Assembly (NCBI GenBank): GCA_029237695.1
Contig: CM055274.1
Location: 23,797,505 to 23,861,504, forward strand
Direction: 5' to 3'
DNA: 64,000 bases
From: Conchocele bisecta
Lineage: Eukaryota > Mollusca > Bivalvia > Lucinida > Thyasiridae
Program-made: the position numbers and the translations under genes
Shown: piece after piece, positions 1 through 12,544 of the stretch
How the letters are laid out: every line of letters begins with the position of its first letter
Numbering within the stretch: the first letter of the stretch is position 1
The notes under the pieces: model-generated
Databases searched by the model: none
What the model was told of the DNA's origin: nothing
The model's input: the letters and a program-made list of their open reading frames with translations, nothing else

Positions 1-521
1 TGGAAGCAAAACATAATGTTGAATAGACCCATTGTAAATGGACTGAAGGAAAGTAACACCTGCCGTAAGAGTAGAATAATTTTGTTCCACGGACTGTCCG
101 ACAGTGACCAGTTTGTCCTGATTAAATCATACAATTACGCCACGCCATTATCAGATGTTGGAAATGCAAATGCATGTCTCATATTATTTCAGCAGATACG
201 TCGAATATGCAGGCGGACAGTGATTTCATAATCAATGCATGATACCCGAATTTGTGTTAAAAGCTACGATCTGAAATATGGACGTTACATATACGGCCAT
301 AATACATACTTATGTAATTATGTGATTATGGTTGAATAATTTGCGAGTGATATGTTCATACCGCTAAACAAACTATGTAGGCTGTGCTCACTCGTGTGCT
401 TAGCGGAAGACCCAATCGCTCGGGCGTTAGTTCAATATAAGTGTCTCTCATTAGTGAATAAACACCACCATCACATTGCGTTTTTGCAGTCTCCCATACA
501 AATGTGTACGTATAATTTCAG
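1..521. other. Non-coding, probably intronic
   Basis: No gene, RNA or repeat is recognised. It directly precedes the splice acceptor of the EGF exon at 522 and is probably intron, if that exon is expressed. Confidence 0.4.
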
Positions 522-656
522 AATGCAGCGATGGCTATTATGGCGCAGGGTGCCATGCATGTGGAAACTGTTACAACAACTCGACGTGCAGTAAGATAAA
601 CGGTTATTGCCCACACGATTGTTCACCAGGATGGCAGAACCGTCTATGCAATCAAG
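522..656 (+). CDS. Internal exon: single eight-cysteine EGF-like module
   Basis: A 135-bp exon with both splice sites visible: acceptor TTTCAG ends at 521 and donor GTAGCG starts at 657. It opens with two bases and closes with one base of a split codon, so it is a phase 1-1 exon of 45 codons. The module runs CSDGYYGAGC, HAC, GNC, then C-x5-C, x6-C, x3-C and ends SPGWQNRLC: eight cysteines with the GW before the last one, typical of the MEGF10/scavenger-receptor F type EGF repeat (usually extracellular, binding ligands or cell-surface partners). It differs clearly from the two exon types repeated at 27-59 kb but shares their phase, length and strand, so it may be an upstream exon of the same gene. 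The host protein cannot be named because no other domain is in view. Confidence 0.8.
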
Positions 657-2982
657 GTAGCGTATAAATAAGTCTGTAATTGCCTTTAAGGAATACAATC
701 ATGGGTTGTTGCGTTTTCTGTTGTACGAAAAACATTTAGTCTGTTTGAAGTGCATGGTTTTCGAAGAACTCCCCGCAAACTTTAAACAGACCAATTGTTT
801 TTTCATACTATAGTAAACGCAATAGCCCATGGTTATATTTCTTATATTTATAGTGCATGTTCTGTTAAAAATTGTAAATAACCAAATACGGCGTGAAATT
901 AGTAACCTTATTGTTTTACGTCATTTTGTCGCAATTCATTGAATAGCGACGTTATTGACAACACACTATGCATGTCATGTATTGTAATGACGCCAATCGA
1001 GCTTTAACCAATCAACAATGTGGGGCTAATGCAATGTACTGGGATATAAACGCAATACGTTGAATGGGCGTGTCCATTATGAATTTAAGGACAGTGTAAT
1101 TATTATTGACAGTGTAGTTTTTACTGGAATAAACGACAAGTTTAAATAATTCATCGCCTGTATACACTTTTAAAAGTCCAACTATACTGGCGTTCATCCA
1201 CTATTAGTCAGCATGTGAACCTGCTGAATTATTTGCTATAGTCTTCGGAAATTTGTTTTTATGATAGCGTATGTTACATAGTACTAAAACAACTTATTTG
1301 TCTGTCACACGTGTGGCGGCCATCTTGAATTTCAAAATGGCCCCCATTCATGACAGTCTTATAACAGGGAATATCTGGTTGCTGACCTATGCTTACATGT
1401 AACGCACTTGCGTAGGGCATTGTATACGAAAATACAACGTTTCATTGCTTTTTATTCTGTATAATTCCTTTTAATTGTGTTTAACGACCTGTTAACAGCT
1501 ACTATCATTTTATGCCAATTCACATCTACGAGTTGGGGATGGTATTCATGTAAACTATTCCAATTGCATCCTGACTTTACTGTTAGTTGTGCGGGTGGAT
1601 GTTTGGGAGCATGCATAGGGCAATTTAACGATGGGGTTCATCCTTATCGGAATCCCCAAATCCCTCCATGGTTTGGCACTCGGATACATTTCTGGCTTTC
1701 TGATATCTAAGAGTTAAACCTGGTTATACCCATTATAAGAGTAGCAAAATCGTTATTATTATATTACTTTGATCGGATGGGACTAAGTGACTCTGTTGTG
1801 GTGAAGACCAGAATAAGATAAGGTTATTCTAATTTCTGGACTGAATATTTATTTTGTATGTAAGGGATTTCGCCAATCACCCCCGCATCCGTACAGAATC
1901 ATAAGTACATGCCCACATACTACGTATATCCTGAACATTACATTCATATGCAATCATGTAGCGGATATACTTTGTATAACCAGACAGAGCTTTTACAATG
2001 TTGGCGCCTGCTCTGTCGATGGCATCAACAGTTTTGGACATACATTGGGACATTGCATTCATGTAACGTCTGATATGTTAGCCATTGATCTGGTTAAGCA
2101 TCCCGTGTCAGCAACCTACTATGTTATAAAAGAGACACTACTATGCTCGATGACCACCATGTTTTGCAGCGGTTTCTCATGCGGTTTCTTATTCAAGATG
2201 TTCATGTATTTAAGAAGGTGACGATGTATATATATTATTCATGGATAACTTCATCCTGGAGCTGCGTATATTACACACATGATCACTTCGCCAAATTCAT
2301 GCTTGCACACCTTTTATTACAGTGACAGCAGTGTATTCATGATCAGAACTGCTGGCACTGTTGATGACATGGCCAAATATCCACTCTGACAAGTGGTATT
2401 TGGCATACATGTTCCAAACGATAAATATATAGACAAGCACTCTTGAGTATACAATGAATATGTCTTTATAGTCATGCTGATATGAACGTGATATGCCAAT
2501 CAGATATATGATATCCCAATGCATGCATGGACTGCATGTGTTTTCAGCTCCGCGAAATATGATAATGTAGTACATATTGATTGTTCTTTCATGTGTGACA
2601 ACATCTTCCAAATATGATATCAAATACCTTCACCAATACGTACATATACGTATGGATAATACTATAGTAAATGCTTATGCGTATTTTTGAAAATTATGCA
2701 TACGTATTCAGGTGTGCACATGCTAATATTTGACAATGATTCCAAATGTAAGTGTATATTGTGGCAGGAATATATTAGGGTACCTGCGGGGATGTTAAAT
2801 TGTATTACTCCGGTTCATGACCGATCTGAAGTTTAATCCATATTGGTTGTTGGAGGTCGGTTTTCGTCGGTACTGGCTGGCGGAAAGTGCTCTCGCAGTA
2901 ATATTGAAAACAAACGAAATTGTATTGTGTGAAAAAAAACACTAACACATAACGTAGATATATAGAGTAATACAATTGCAAT
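657..2982. other. Non-coding stretch
   Basis: No gene found. Two small things are visible: a GGCGGCCATCTTG core at 1316-1328, the motif of the ~160-bp satellite at 16.4 kb, and a ~65-bp segment around 1590-1650 that recurs, diverged, at 4890-4955. The 77-codon open frame at 1477-1710 has no family features or splice context. Confidence 0.4.
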
Positions 2983-3688
2983 ACTATTGTCTGTTCCACG
3001 TTTTGCTGCCGACGAACTTTTGGCTATTAAATCGATTAAATATAAACAATACAAAATGTAAGTACATTAAATCAATAATGTCACCCTCCCTCAAAAACAT
3101 TAGTTGATGAAATTCCATAAACTATTGATTTTATTGCGACAAAACCATTTTCGTATGGGGGCTAAAAATATATTTAAATATTTTTTTATTTGTTGACCGA
3201 TTTTCAAAATCTAACTTTTGTTTTATTATTTACATCATTTCCAAGCTATCTCGCCAGGTTTCCGAGTCAATTTCCAAAATCTTTCTGTTTTTTAAAATAT
3301 AGATTTTATTGCGAAATAACGATTTTCCTATTGGAATTTAACATGGGGGCTAAAATTAGATTTGTTTATTAAAATAATTTGTTATTTGTTGACGGATTTT
3401 CAAAATCTACCTTTCTTATTTACATCATTTCCAAGCTATCTCGCCAGGTTTCCGAGTCAATATTATTTTTTTTACCCTCCTCTTACTGTTTGCCCCATGT
3501 TAAATTCCCATAGATAAATCGTTTTGTTTCGCAATAAAATCAATATTTGATGGAATTTCATCAAATATTTTTGTTACGGGAGGGCGGGGGGGGGGGGGGG
3601 GGGGGGGGGGGTGCGTGTGACCTTTTTATTATTGATGAAAACGTACTTACATTTTAAATCGGCAGCAAAACGTGGAACAGACAGTAGT
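2983..3688. mobile_element. Fold-back / inverted-repeat element
   Basis: Long inverted arms: GTCTGTTCCACGTTTTGCTG at 2989 is matched in inverted orientation at the right end (to 3682). The arms continue with indels for about 180 bp each (about 2989-3165 and 3490-3682), sharing the inner AAAATGTAAGTAC and TTGATTTTATTGCGA blocks. The loop carries a direct repeat of about 65 bp (3203-3270 and 3398-3461) that includes CCAAGCTATCTCGCCAGG. The right arm is interrupted by a G26 run. No transposase frame exists, so this is a non-autonomous or fold-back element; the target-site duplication is not clear. Confidence 0.65.
3586..3611 (+). repeat. Homopolymer G26
   Basis: Twenty-six consecutive G at the right inner arm of the fold-back element. 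The left arm has no such run at the matching place, so it expanded after the arms formed. Its length is unreliable in sequencing and it could form a quadruplex. Confidence 0.9.
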
Positions 3689-5294
3689 TTGTATAGTCTC
3701 TGTGTCTAAGTAGCATTTGCAAATACTTCAGTCATTTTAAAACATGTTGTTGCTTTATTGAATACCGAAGCGTGACGATTGTTTCAAAATAGTCAATAGC
3801 ATAATATATGCATTCTGAGCTTGCGCTAGGATTTTGAAATGAATCGCCCAATCGAACTGATAAAACGAAAAAGAGCAATACTATTTTCCATTTACTCCCA
3901 TATTGGTAAAAACATAGTAATTGTTTCAAATAAATTCTGAGACGTTTAGTAGCCAAAATGTCCATTTCTGAAATATTAGTAGACACATGGCTATATTCGT
4001 ATTCAAATCGCGGCAAAAGTCAAACTAGGCATATAATGATGAATATATATTTAAAGGTGGGAATAGGCATTCGGGCCGTCCCTCCCCGATATAAAAATAA
4101 TGTATTAATATCACAATCCGTGTGTACTATTCCAAAGAAATTATGTGTCTCCGCTAACTACAAAGTTAAAAGTGACCGACTGACCGACAGGTGATAGGCG
4201 GATCGAAATAAAGAGATAACGCCTTCTAAACATCGTTCAATCTGCTAAGCTAATGACATCGGCGCATCAGCAACCACGTGTAGGTCTGATGGGGTATCAT
4301 GATTCAGATGGCCAGAGGGATACAGCGCACCTGGCTCTCAACGGGACCGATAAAGGAACTACTTTCACTAAGCATACACAACGTGTAATACATGTACCTC
4401 TCGTATCCCACCAACAAACATTAAAACCAGCCACCACATTAGAAGAATGTCGGATAAACATGCATATTCGCATCGCTGCACTTGCTAGGAACAGTGCACA
4501 CAGACTGTGTTTAGACTAAATTTTAATCAGTTATGAGTTTGCATGGTGATCATTGCAATGGACCATTTATACATTTTCTACGCATTGACTGAATAATTGC
4601 CAGCACACCAATCAATGCCATTCCATCAATGAAACACCCGTAGTACTTCTAACAGGCAATACATATCGTTATCAGGCTACGGGAGTGTTATATATGATTA
4701 TGAGCTACATTAGTCACACCTGCCATAAACCCCATTTCTCTAGTCACATGCACATGTGGCGCTCATGGCATTTCCGACCACTGTAGATCCAGACCAGCCT
4801 CTGAGCATGCACTGATCATCATCCAGCCAATGAAATAGCTGCCCTGTTTCTAACAAACAGTATAATAGGTATCATGCCACGGCTGTAAGTGGTTAGGAGC
4901 ATGCGATGGGTAATTTAACGATCGGGATTCATCTTTACCGCAATCCGGAATTATATATATAGTGTTTGGACTTTGTGTCCGTGTTTCCGACAGTCCGTGT
5001 GTCCGTCCGACACATTAAGAAGTTCGCCAGAGTTTCTTAATGTTGTCATAACTTATATATCCATTGAAGGATTACTTAAATATTTCAACACAACATACTT
5101 GGCTGTGACTGACACAATGGCATTATGCTATTTGCGATCAATGTAGATCCAGATCAGCATGCACATCTAGGCGCGGTCTGGCCAAGATCTGCATTGATCT
5201 GCACTGATCGCCATTCATTCACTGAATCACATCTTTCTCCTGATTGTATCTTGGGACTGCGCTTGAAGTTGAGGGGCTCGGCTTGTAAATCAAG
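3689..5294. other. Non-coding stretch with short dispersed repeats
   Basis: No gene. Visible pieces are dyad-type repeat fragments (AGATCCAGACCAGC near 4785, AGATCCAGATCAGCATGC near 5147), a second copy of the 1590-1650 segment at 4890-4955, and a short GTCC-rich stretch near 4975-5015. Confidence 0.4.
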
Positions 5295-6660
5295 CACAAT
5301 AGCATGATCCAGTGAACGAATGAAACATACGTGACCTTCAATTAGCATGATCATGCTCGTTTTGACCGTCGCAAGGAGTATACTGAAACATTTAGCCATT
5401 TGTTTACGTCGAAAATAATTTCTCCATTAAATAAATTGAATACAAACATTTTGCCTTGTACTTTCATGATGTATGTATTATAAAATAAGTATATAGATAT
5501 ATAAAATAAACAGCATTAACCCTTACAATGCTGAATTAATTTTTGTCGTCTGCTGTTTATTTTCTATTTTCCATTTTTCTCATCAAAAACATGGTTTGTC
5601 AGTACTTTAGAATCATTTCGAATCGAAATGGCTTTTGACTTTTGTTTCTGCATGTATTATGATAATACTGAACCAACAATATATAAATAGCCAGAAATGG
5701 AAAACACAAAGTTTACGCACTGCAATCTTTCTCCTGGAGTATGCACATATACCAGCGAAACAGAGATTGACATATACTTGCAACCTGAGAACACATGTCT
5801 ATGCTTTAGGGTATTTGACTCCAATTATTCACAAAATTTGATTAATGGCAATTGGTCTGTTCATTTGATTGGTAAGAAGATATTCAAGCCACTTTCCATT
5901 GTTAAATAGTTGATGGCATGATACTCTTGGTAAACGTTCATGTACGGGCTATCAGAATAATGGCCAGCTTGGTGCAGCCACTATCCAGATGGCTTTTCAA
6001 ACAGCCATTATATGTGCCGCGTCCAGTCTGTTGGGGCCCATTCATACTAATTAACTGTCATATAACTGTGTGTCAGATAGTTTGTTTTTTTTGTTGTTTT
6101 TTTATCTTATATTAAAAGGTAGAAATTGGCTCTAGGACCTTCCAAACCCGGGCATTTGAACCCAAAAGTGGCAGGTCAATGACCGTTGGCCCGTTTGTTT
6201 CCGAATTTACTAATATCTGCCATACAGTCGAAATATTTGCATTAAATGAGGCAATGAGGCGGTTAATTTAACCTAGCTAGTTCATTCTCCTATCGCACGA
6301 AGCCGGTATGTAAGACCGTGAAAAAGGCTGAGTGTGAGTGCATGTGATATATGGAGACTCAGCCGTAACAGTGTTATCCTATATAATGCTGATATTTGAC
6401 GATTGGTCAGGGCATAACATATCAGGCCGGGAATGATCGATATTTGGTTATGCAAAGTATGATGTAATATGTTTTCGGGCCCAGCTACTGTCGTTTCGCG
6501 GCTTATCGTTATATACGATTTGCTATTATTCGAGTTCAGGTGTGGCGTTTGTCTGTTACTATTTGGTTATATGACAATGTGTCAGATAGTAATCACTCAT
6601 GTCTTTTAAACCCATGCATTCTGAGAATGTTCGCTAAATGTTTCGGCAGTGTTGTTTAAT
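5295..6660. repeat. Interspersed repeat, copy 1 (split by a retroposon)
   Basis: Aligns with 9718-11215 in the same order: AGCACAATAGC start, ATTAACCCTTACA block, the ATTATGATAATACTGAA block, AGCCAGAAATGGAAAACACA, and CCATTGTTAAATA. No coding capacity was recognised. It is interrupted at 6082-6577 by a retroposon; the paired copy gives the empty site. Confidence 0.65.
6082..6577 (-). mobile_element. Retroposon (SINE-like) with 13-bp target duplication
   Basis: Flanked by the direct repeat TGTGTCAGATAGT (6069-6081 and 6578-6590). The sister repeat copy at about 11,165 has this sequence once, so it is an empty site. Immediately inside the left flank is a T-rich tract, an A-rich tail when read on the minus strand, as expected of LINE-mobilised sequence. 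Near that tail the minus strand has a tRNA-like piece (GGGCCAACGGTCA, then GGGTTCAAATGCCC about 20 bases on), resembling A and B boxes set too close for a working tRNA. Internal position of the tRNA-like part is unusual for a SINE head; the family is not identified. Confidence 0.65.
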
Positions 6661-6714
6661 TCATGAATAATGATGCCCCGAGATATAAGACCTAGTGGTC
6701 ACACTGTCAGGTAT

Positions 6715-7210
6715 TCAGGGCTAGGTATTACTACGTTTCCCATCCGTATAGGTTACCAAATTGTTGCCATGTTTTGTGGGGGGGGGGGTATCTATAGGCT
6801 TTACTAGGTTTCTAAGAGGTTTCCACTACGTTTTTGCAAGGTTTTACTACATATCGCCCCATCGGACATGTAACAGGCCGGGTATCAAAGCGGCTACTTG
6901 TCACAATTTCACTAGGGATTACTAGTAGTAGGTTTTACTAGGTGACTGCCGAGTTTCTCTACGCTTTACTACGATTTAGTACGTTTTACTGGGGATTGCT
7001 ATATGCCGTTAGCTAGATGGAACTCCCCCCCATGTGGGATTTGTGCAGACATATTTTCGTCCGAAACTACATTCAATTACGAGTGCTCTCAGTCTGTAAC
7101 CCACTAGATCAATTGTTGGAACCAGTTTGAAGTATAGTACGTATCTAATACGTTTTAATACGTTTTAACTATGTTGTAATACGTTTTACTACATTTTAAT
7201 AGGTAGGATT
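6715..7210. repeat. Degenerate short tandem motif (TTTTACTACG type)
   Basis: Variants of a ten-base word (TTTTACTACG, TTTTACTAGG, TTTTAATACG, TTTCACTAGG) recur many times, densest at 6800-6980 and 7145-7205, with unrelated sequence between. It reads as a decayed simple-sequence expansion. A G10 run lies at about 6779-6788. Confidence 0.5.
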
Positions 7211-9429
7211 GTTTATCCAAATTTATTTTCTTTTTCATATTTGAGTGCACTTGAGCTGAAAATATATACAAATGTTCAGTTCCCTCTACCTACAGCGACG
7301 GTTCAAACAACACGCGCAAAGAAAGTATGTATTGTTGCAATAAATCAACAATTTATAAAGTGAATCACATATTACAAGTTAACAGTTATTCGCTTCAGTA
7401 GATCCTGTCCAGTAGTTTAAAATATACTAGTATCCATTTAGCGAGTCTTTATGTGTATATACAATGGTAGGAAACTACGTCATCACGCACATGCTAAATG
7501 GTTTTAAATTCACTACAGAGCCCCATCCAGAAACGAAAATATGCAATTTCTTTACATGATATCGTTCAGGAACTCTCTGTCAGACATGCTATTTCGCGGG
7601 CATAAATGTTATCGATTGATTATTGGTAACTGCTGTGTGTGGGCTTACGTTTGTTCGACATCTACATACGGGAATACACTGTATAGTATGAGGCTTCAAA
7701 ACAGAAAGTACTGTAATTTGTCCAGCACTGAAACAACGGTATCCTGGTCTGCTGCCAGGCGTCCATACATACACTACGGATCATTTATGCATATACGTGA
7801 ATCGGAGTAAGAATCGCCGTTAATATATATGGATCCATGTAAAGAATTATGCATCGTTAATAAACTTAAACGGCCTCTATTTTGTTCCCGGCCTCTATTA
7901 TATTACCAGACTGTGCTACGTGGCCTCTATTCCGTTTCCCACTGGCATATATCGAGTATACCCCGACGGCATCTAACAGGATGGCGGCTGACCAGGTTCA
8001 GGAGTAAACAGCCTATATAATAATAGCGTCTACAACCAGAGTTAACTACATGTACACGTATGTATTTATTGACCGAATGACTGCCATTTGGATGACTGTA
8101 AATATTTGATTATTCAGTTGCGCTGAACTAAAGTTGTGTGGAATATAAGCATGTACGTTGGTGGACTGGACATGCTGGATGGCTGGTTGGTTGGTTGTGT
8201 GTAAGAATTGGCCTATCGACCTTACAGACCCGTGGATTTCTCCAAAATCGTAAGATAATGAGAACATATTGAATTTGAAGTATGTATCACTAGACCTGTG
8301 CCATTGAATGGTGGCTACATATTGAATACAGGTGTAGATGAATTCCGGCCTAATTCCTCGCCGACTGTTCCGTTCATATGGCGAGAACGGGGAGGGGGAG
8401 TTTGGGCATCGGGAAATGGCGTTGGTGATTTTATGAATAAATGTTATATATCTACATAAGTATTATACAGGGGTGACTGAGGAAAGTAGTTTGAGGTAAT
8501 ACAAATACAAATCTATGAGTTAACGAGAGTTATTATATTAGTAAAACATGTACTTGGGACGAACAATTTGACTTGGAGTTGTCAGTAGTTTGACTTAAAG
8601 GCCGTGGTCGTTCACACATGGGAAGACGTAAATCACATTCACTAATCTCATTGAATTCAGCTCAGGTCAGTTATACAAACAACCATGCTCCGCAGACAAC
8701 ATTAGGACACACAATTGGGTAATTATCCAAGTTGCTGGCAGTCCTGCCACCCACCAGAGATAACAGCATTATCGTGGCACATGTAGACACATCGCGCTCC
8801 CGACTCCCTAGAAACAAAATTGTTACCCCGCTCTATTACCTCTCACAAGGTAGCAATTTCACCCCATGTCTTTAATGTAACGCATGGAAGAGTGATTTTT
8901 GCAATCGGTTAGCCGGCGTGTTTGATACGTTAGCGATAAAAGACTGGCAAAGCTGTACCAATAAATTATTAATAAAGAACATACACATGCAGAAATTGGT
9001 TATTTTACCAAGTGAAGGTCTGACATTTACATATATACCTTGTAAATGTGAAAGCTTAATTTCGTTATATTGAATGTTGAACAACAACTAGAGAAAAGAT
9101 GGCTTCCATGGGAAAACGATATCCCTGTTCTATTATTTTGGCAATTTACTAGTTCTACATGAAGGAAATTTGTTTAAAGGTATAAAATATACAGTTTTTG
9201 ACCTCCATGCAACAGGTTTGGGTATGCACTTTGGTTGCTCACAATTTTTGAATGGGTCAAATTGTAGCCGTAGATAACATATCAGAGGCGAATTATTGTA
9301 GCTACCGACTCCCCTGTGCCCACTACATGTAATTCTCCGGAGTATTGCCTTGATATGACACTATCAGTGGCATGTTGTGGCATACATCTGACCAGTTCTT
9401 ATCCTATCCAGAGCGAAAATGGGATGCAA
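7211..9429. other. Non-coding stretch
   Basis: No gene or known repeat recognised. CGGCCTCTATT-like words occur three times between 7870 and 7935 and a GGTTGGTTGGTT stretch lies near 8185. Open frames here are short and lack family features. Confidence 0.4.
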
Positions 9430-9650
9430 AAGCCGTCCGTCCGTCTGTCCGCCCACCTCCAACCAGGTATACTTGTGGATGAATTCATGCGTACAAGAGC
9501 TTGTTGTGCAACATATTTTCTTGTACACCCAGGTGTACAAGCAGACTATTTACAGGTGCACAAGTAAAGTGGGTTTGCAAGTATACCGCAGTGTGTACGT
9601 GCGTCCATCTGTCCGCCCGTCCGTTCGTCTGTCCGTCACGTTTTCCACTC
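9430..9650. repeat. CCGT/CTGT microsatellite patches with a palindrome between
   Basis: Tetranucleotide-like CCGT/CTGT runs at about 9433-9460 and 9600-9640. Between them, 9520-9541 is a perfect palindrome with 10-base arms (CTTGTACACC and its complement) around a two-base centre. Confidence 0.55.
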
Positions 9651-9717
9651 GCCTATAACTTCTGTACTGTATGACCTATTGGCTTGAAACTTCTTCTAAC
9701 AGTACAGACACTATGCA

Positions 9718-10512
9718 GCACAATAGCCTGAACCAGTGATCAGAAACAATTGAAACATATATGACATTCAATTAGCATGACCTTGCTCCTTTTGACCGTC
9801 ACAAGATCACTGAAACACTTGGCCATTGATTTACGTCGAAACGTTTGTAAGAATTTCTCCATTAAATAAATTAAACATAAACATCATCTCCAGTTTTGCC
9901 TGGTAATTTCATGGTGCATGTATTATATAATAAGTATGTAGTTATATAAACTTAAGATCATTAACCCTTACATTGCTGAATTAATTTTTGTTGTCTGCTG
10001 TTTTTTTTCTAATTTTCATTTTTCTCATCAAAAACATGATTTGGCAGAACTTGAGAATGATTTTCAATGTAAACTAGATTTGTCAGTAAGCCAGGCTTAC
10101 TGAATACCCCCCGCGTGGGCGGAGGTGCCCATACATGTGTAGATTGGTAATCTGTGGGTCTGTGACCTTGACCCTGGGCTTAGCGGAGGCGGCACGGTCA
10201 TGGATTTGTCGTAGCATGATTTCTCCGATGTTGAGTTTTGTGAAGAGACTAAGTATGTGACCTTGACCTCGGGATCAGCGGGGCTTGGACGGTCGTGGAC
10301 AGCATGATAGTAGACACTTAGAGGAATGCATGCGTCAAATATTAAGAATGTTCGACAAAGGAACTAGAAGTTATAACATATTTATCTGATGTTAAGTTTA
10401 GTGACGGACGGACAGACGGGCGGACGGGCGGACAACCTGACTCCAGTCCCCCTCCCCCCACACACAACGCGTTGCGGACGTATCGGACAACCTGACTCCA
10501 GTTCCTCCCCCC

Positions 10513-10547
<35 letters not shown>

Positions 10548-11215
10548 ACCACACACAATTCGTTGCGGAAGTATAATGATTCTAAAGTGCTGACAAACCA
10601 TATCTACTGATAAAGAAGACAATATATAAAACAGCAGCAGATGACAATTTCCGTTTCCAGCATGTGAAGGGTTAAAGCAATGCAAATACATGACTTGTTT
10701 CTGTATATATTATGATAATACTGAAATGCTTGAAACGACAATATTAATATGTCAGATAGCCAGAAATGGAAAACACAAAAGCCCTGCCACCTCTTTCCTA
10801 GAGTATGCAGATATTCTAGCGAAACAAAGATCGGTCTATACTGACAGCCTGAGAACACAGAACCGAGCAACAATAGCACCTGTCCCACCCCCACCCCAAT
10901 TCCTAAGTCGTAGGGCATTTGACTCCACTGATGACAATTGATCTGTTGAATTGATTGGTATGGCATATATTCAAGCCAATTGCCATTGTTAAATATTTGA
11001 CGGTATAATACTCTTGGTGCAATAGTCAACGTTCATGTGCTGGCTATGAGAAGAATGATACAGCCAGTATCCAGATGGCTTTTCAGATAGCCATTACAGG
11101 TGGCATGTCCAGTCTGTTGGTGTCCATTCGCACACATTTACTACCATTATAACGATTTACCTAAGCAGTGTCAGATAGTAATCACCCCGGCCTGCAATGC
11201 ATACTGATAATGTTC
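9718..11215. repeat. Interspersed repeat, copy 2 (with a ~0.6-kb insertion)
   Basis: The homologue of 5295-6660. It carries an extra block of roughly 10,060-10,670 that contains GACC-rich sequence, a GACG/GGCG microsatellite (10,402-10,433) and a C34 run. The right end of the block (10,610-10,680) is an inverted copy of the repeat's own ATTAACCCTTACATTGCTGA segment at 9957-10,010, so the insertion is bounded by an inverted repeat. The uninterrupted TGTCAGATAGTAATCAC near 11,170 is the empty site for the copy 1 retroposon. Confidence 0.6.
10514..10547 (+). repeat. Homopolymer C34
   Basis: Thirty-four consecutive C preceded by shorter C runs, inside the insertion of interspersed repeat copy 2. 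Glycine- or proline-rich open frames on either strand here are by-products of the run. Confidence 0.9.
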
Positions 11216-12439
11216 CCTAAATTTTGTTCTAGCACAAAATAGCCGCCAAATCAAAAATTGCCCCCATAATAATAGTAAAATGTAAAAATATCAACAACTA
11301 ATATTAACTTCGAACCTATTTTATACTTTATGATAGTGTATGCATTTAGCATTTAGCATTCATGATAGCCATTTGTATTAATACAAGAGTCATATATTGA
11401 CAAAATGGGGCGTATTACATTTTCACCACTACGAAATTGACCTGTTTGTATATAAATACATTCATGAAGTTGTGTGTCTGTTCAACGATATTGTGTTGGC
11501 TTAAACTTTACTGTTATGGCCTAAGATCGCACGACGTACATGTTGTGGAAATATGGCCACTCAAGATATAGTTTGGCCGCCCCTAGCAATCATATAGGCT
11601 CAATTGCAGGTTTCACTGTTAGGAGAAAATCGCATTTTAAGGTTTTCAGCGTGCATCATAAATCAAGTCGTTTATGTACAGTAAGCAGGTGCTTTGCAGT
11701 CACCGTCACGTTGTGACACATAATAACTGTAAATGTGTTTATATGCTTACTATACAGTTCATGTAATGCATATTTTGGAATTAAATTATAATGAAATCTG
11801 ATCAATCTTTCATTTACATTATGCCAGAAGTACAATAGTGAACATATAATAGGTTTGTAATCTGCTTCAAATGTTGCCTTGGTGTTATATGTATTGTAAC
11901 CATACCAAAGTATATTATGACGTTAAAACCGTATATGGAATTTGTTTGAAATTCGCATGATAGCAACACTACCATCTACTTTCAAATAACAATACATGGC
12001 TATTACAAGTCGTGTATTTATTACAGTACATGAATGTACTTATACTCAATAGCAACAACACTTTTATACGATATGTATTCATACTTATATGTTAGTAACG
12101 TGTCTTCTTGTGTGTTTATTATGCAGAACAATTATCAAAATCATGTATATGACTTCATTACCTTTAATTTTAATCAGTTGTACACATCATTGCAGTTGAT
12201 TTATTGACTAAGATGGAGATGTACTGAGTTAAAGACCAGTATGAGTGTTTGTGAAAATGAGTGTTTGTCAAAGACTACAGGGTCAAACACAATCATTTTA
12301 GTAGACATTACAGCCACTGGTCTGCATAGACTATTAATGTGAGTACTTATCCTCCTCCAGCAGATCTGGGTCCGGTAATCATTAACAGTCCTACGTGTTG
12401 TCATACAATGGGTGATACATTAATGGAATTACCATATAT
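11216..12439. other. Non-coding stretch
   Basis: No gene. A block at 11,236-11,275 (AGCCGCCAAATCAAAAATTGCCCCC) resembles the inverted form of the ~160-bp satellite core. Nothing else was recognised. Confidence 0.4.
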
Positions 12440-12544
12440 TAAATTTAAATTGTTCATTTGAAATTATAGATTACAAAGATATAATAACAGGACGATTACA
12501 GGTACTAAAAATAAATATATATGATTCAAATGTAGTACTAATAA

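Noticed and set aside
3586..3611. The G run as an assembly gap filler
   Set aside because: Flanking sequence continues the inverted arm on both sides, so the run sits in real sequence, although its exact length may be wrong.
6120..6195. A functional tRNA gene on the minus strand
   Set aside because: The A-box-like and B-box-like segments are only about 20 bases apart and no cloverleaf closes.
10342..10691. Glycine-rich and proline-rich frames around 10.5 kb
   Set aside because: They are translations of the C34 run and nearby microsatellite.
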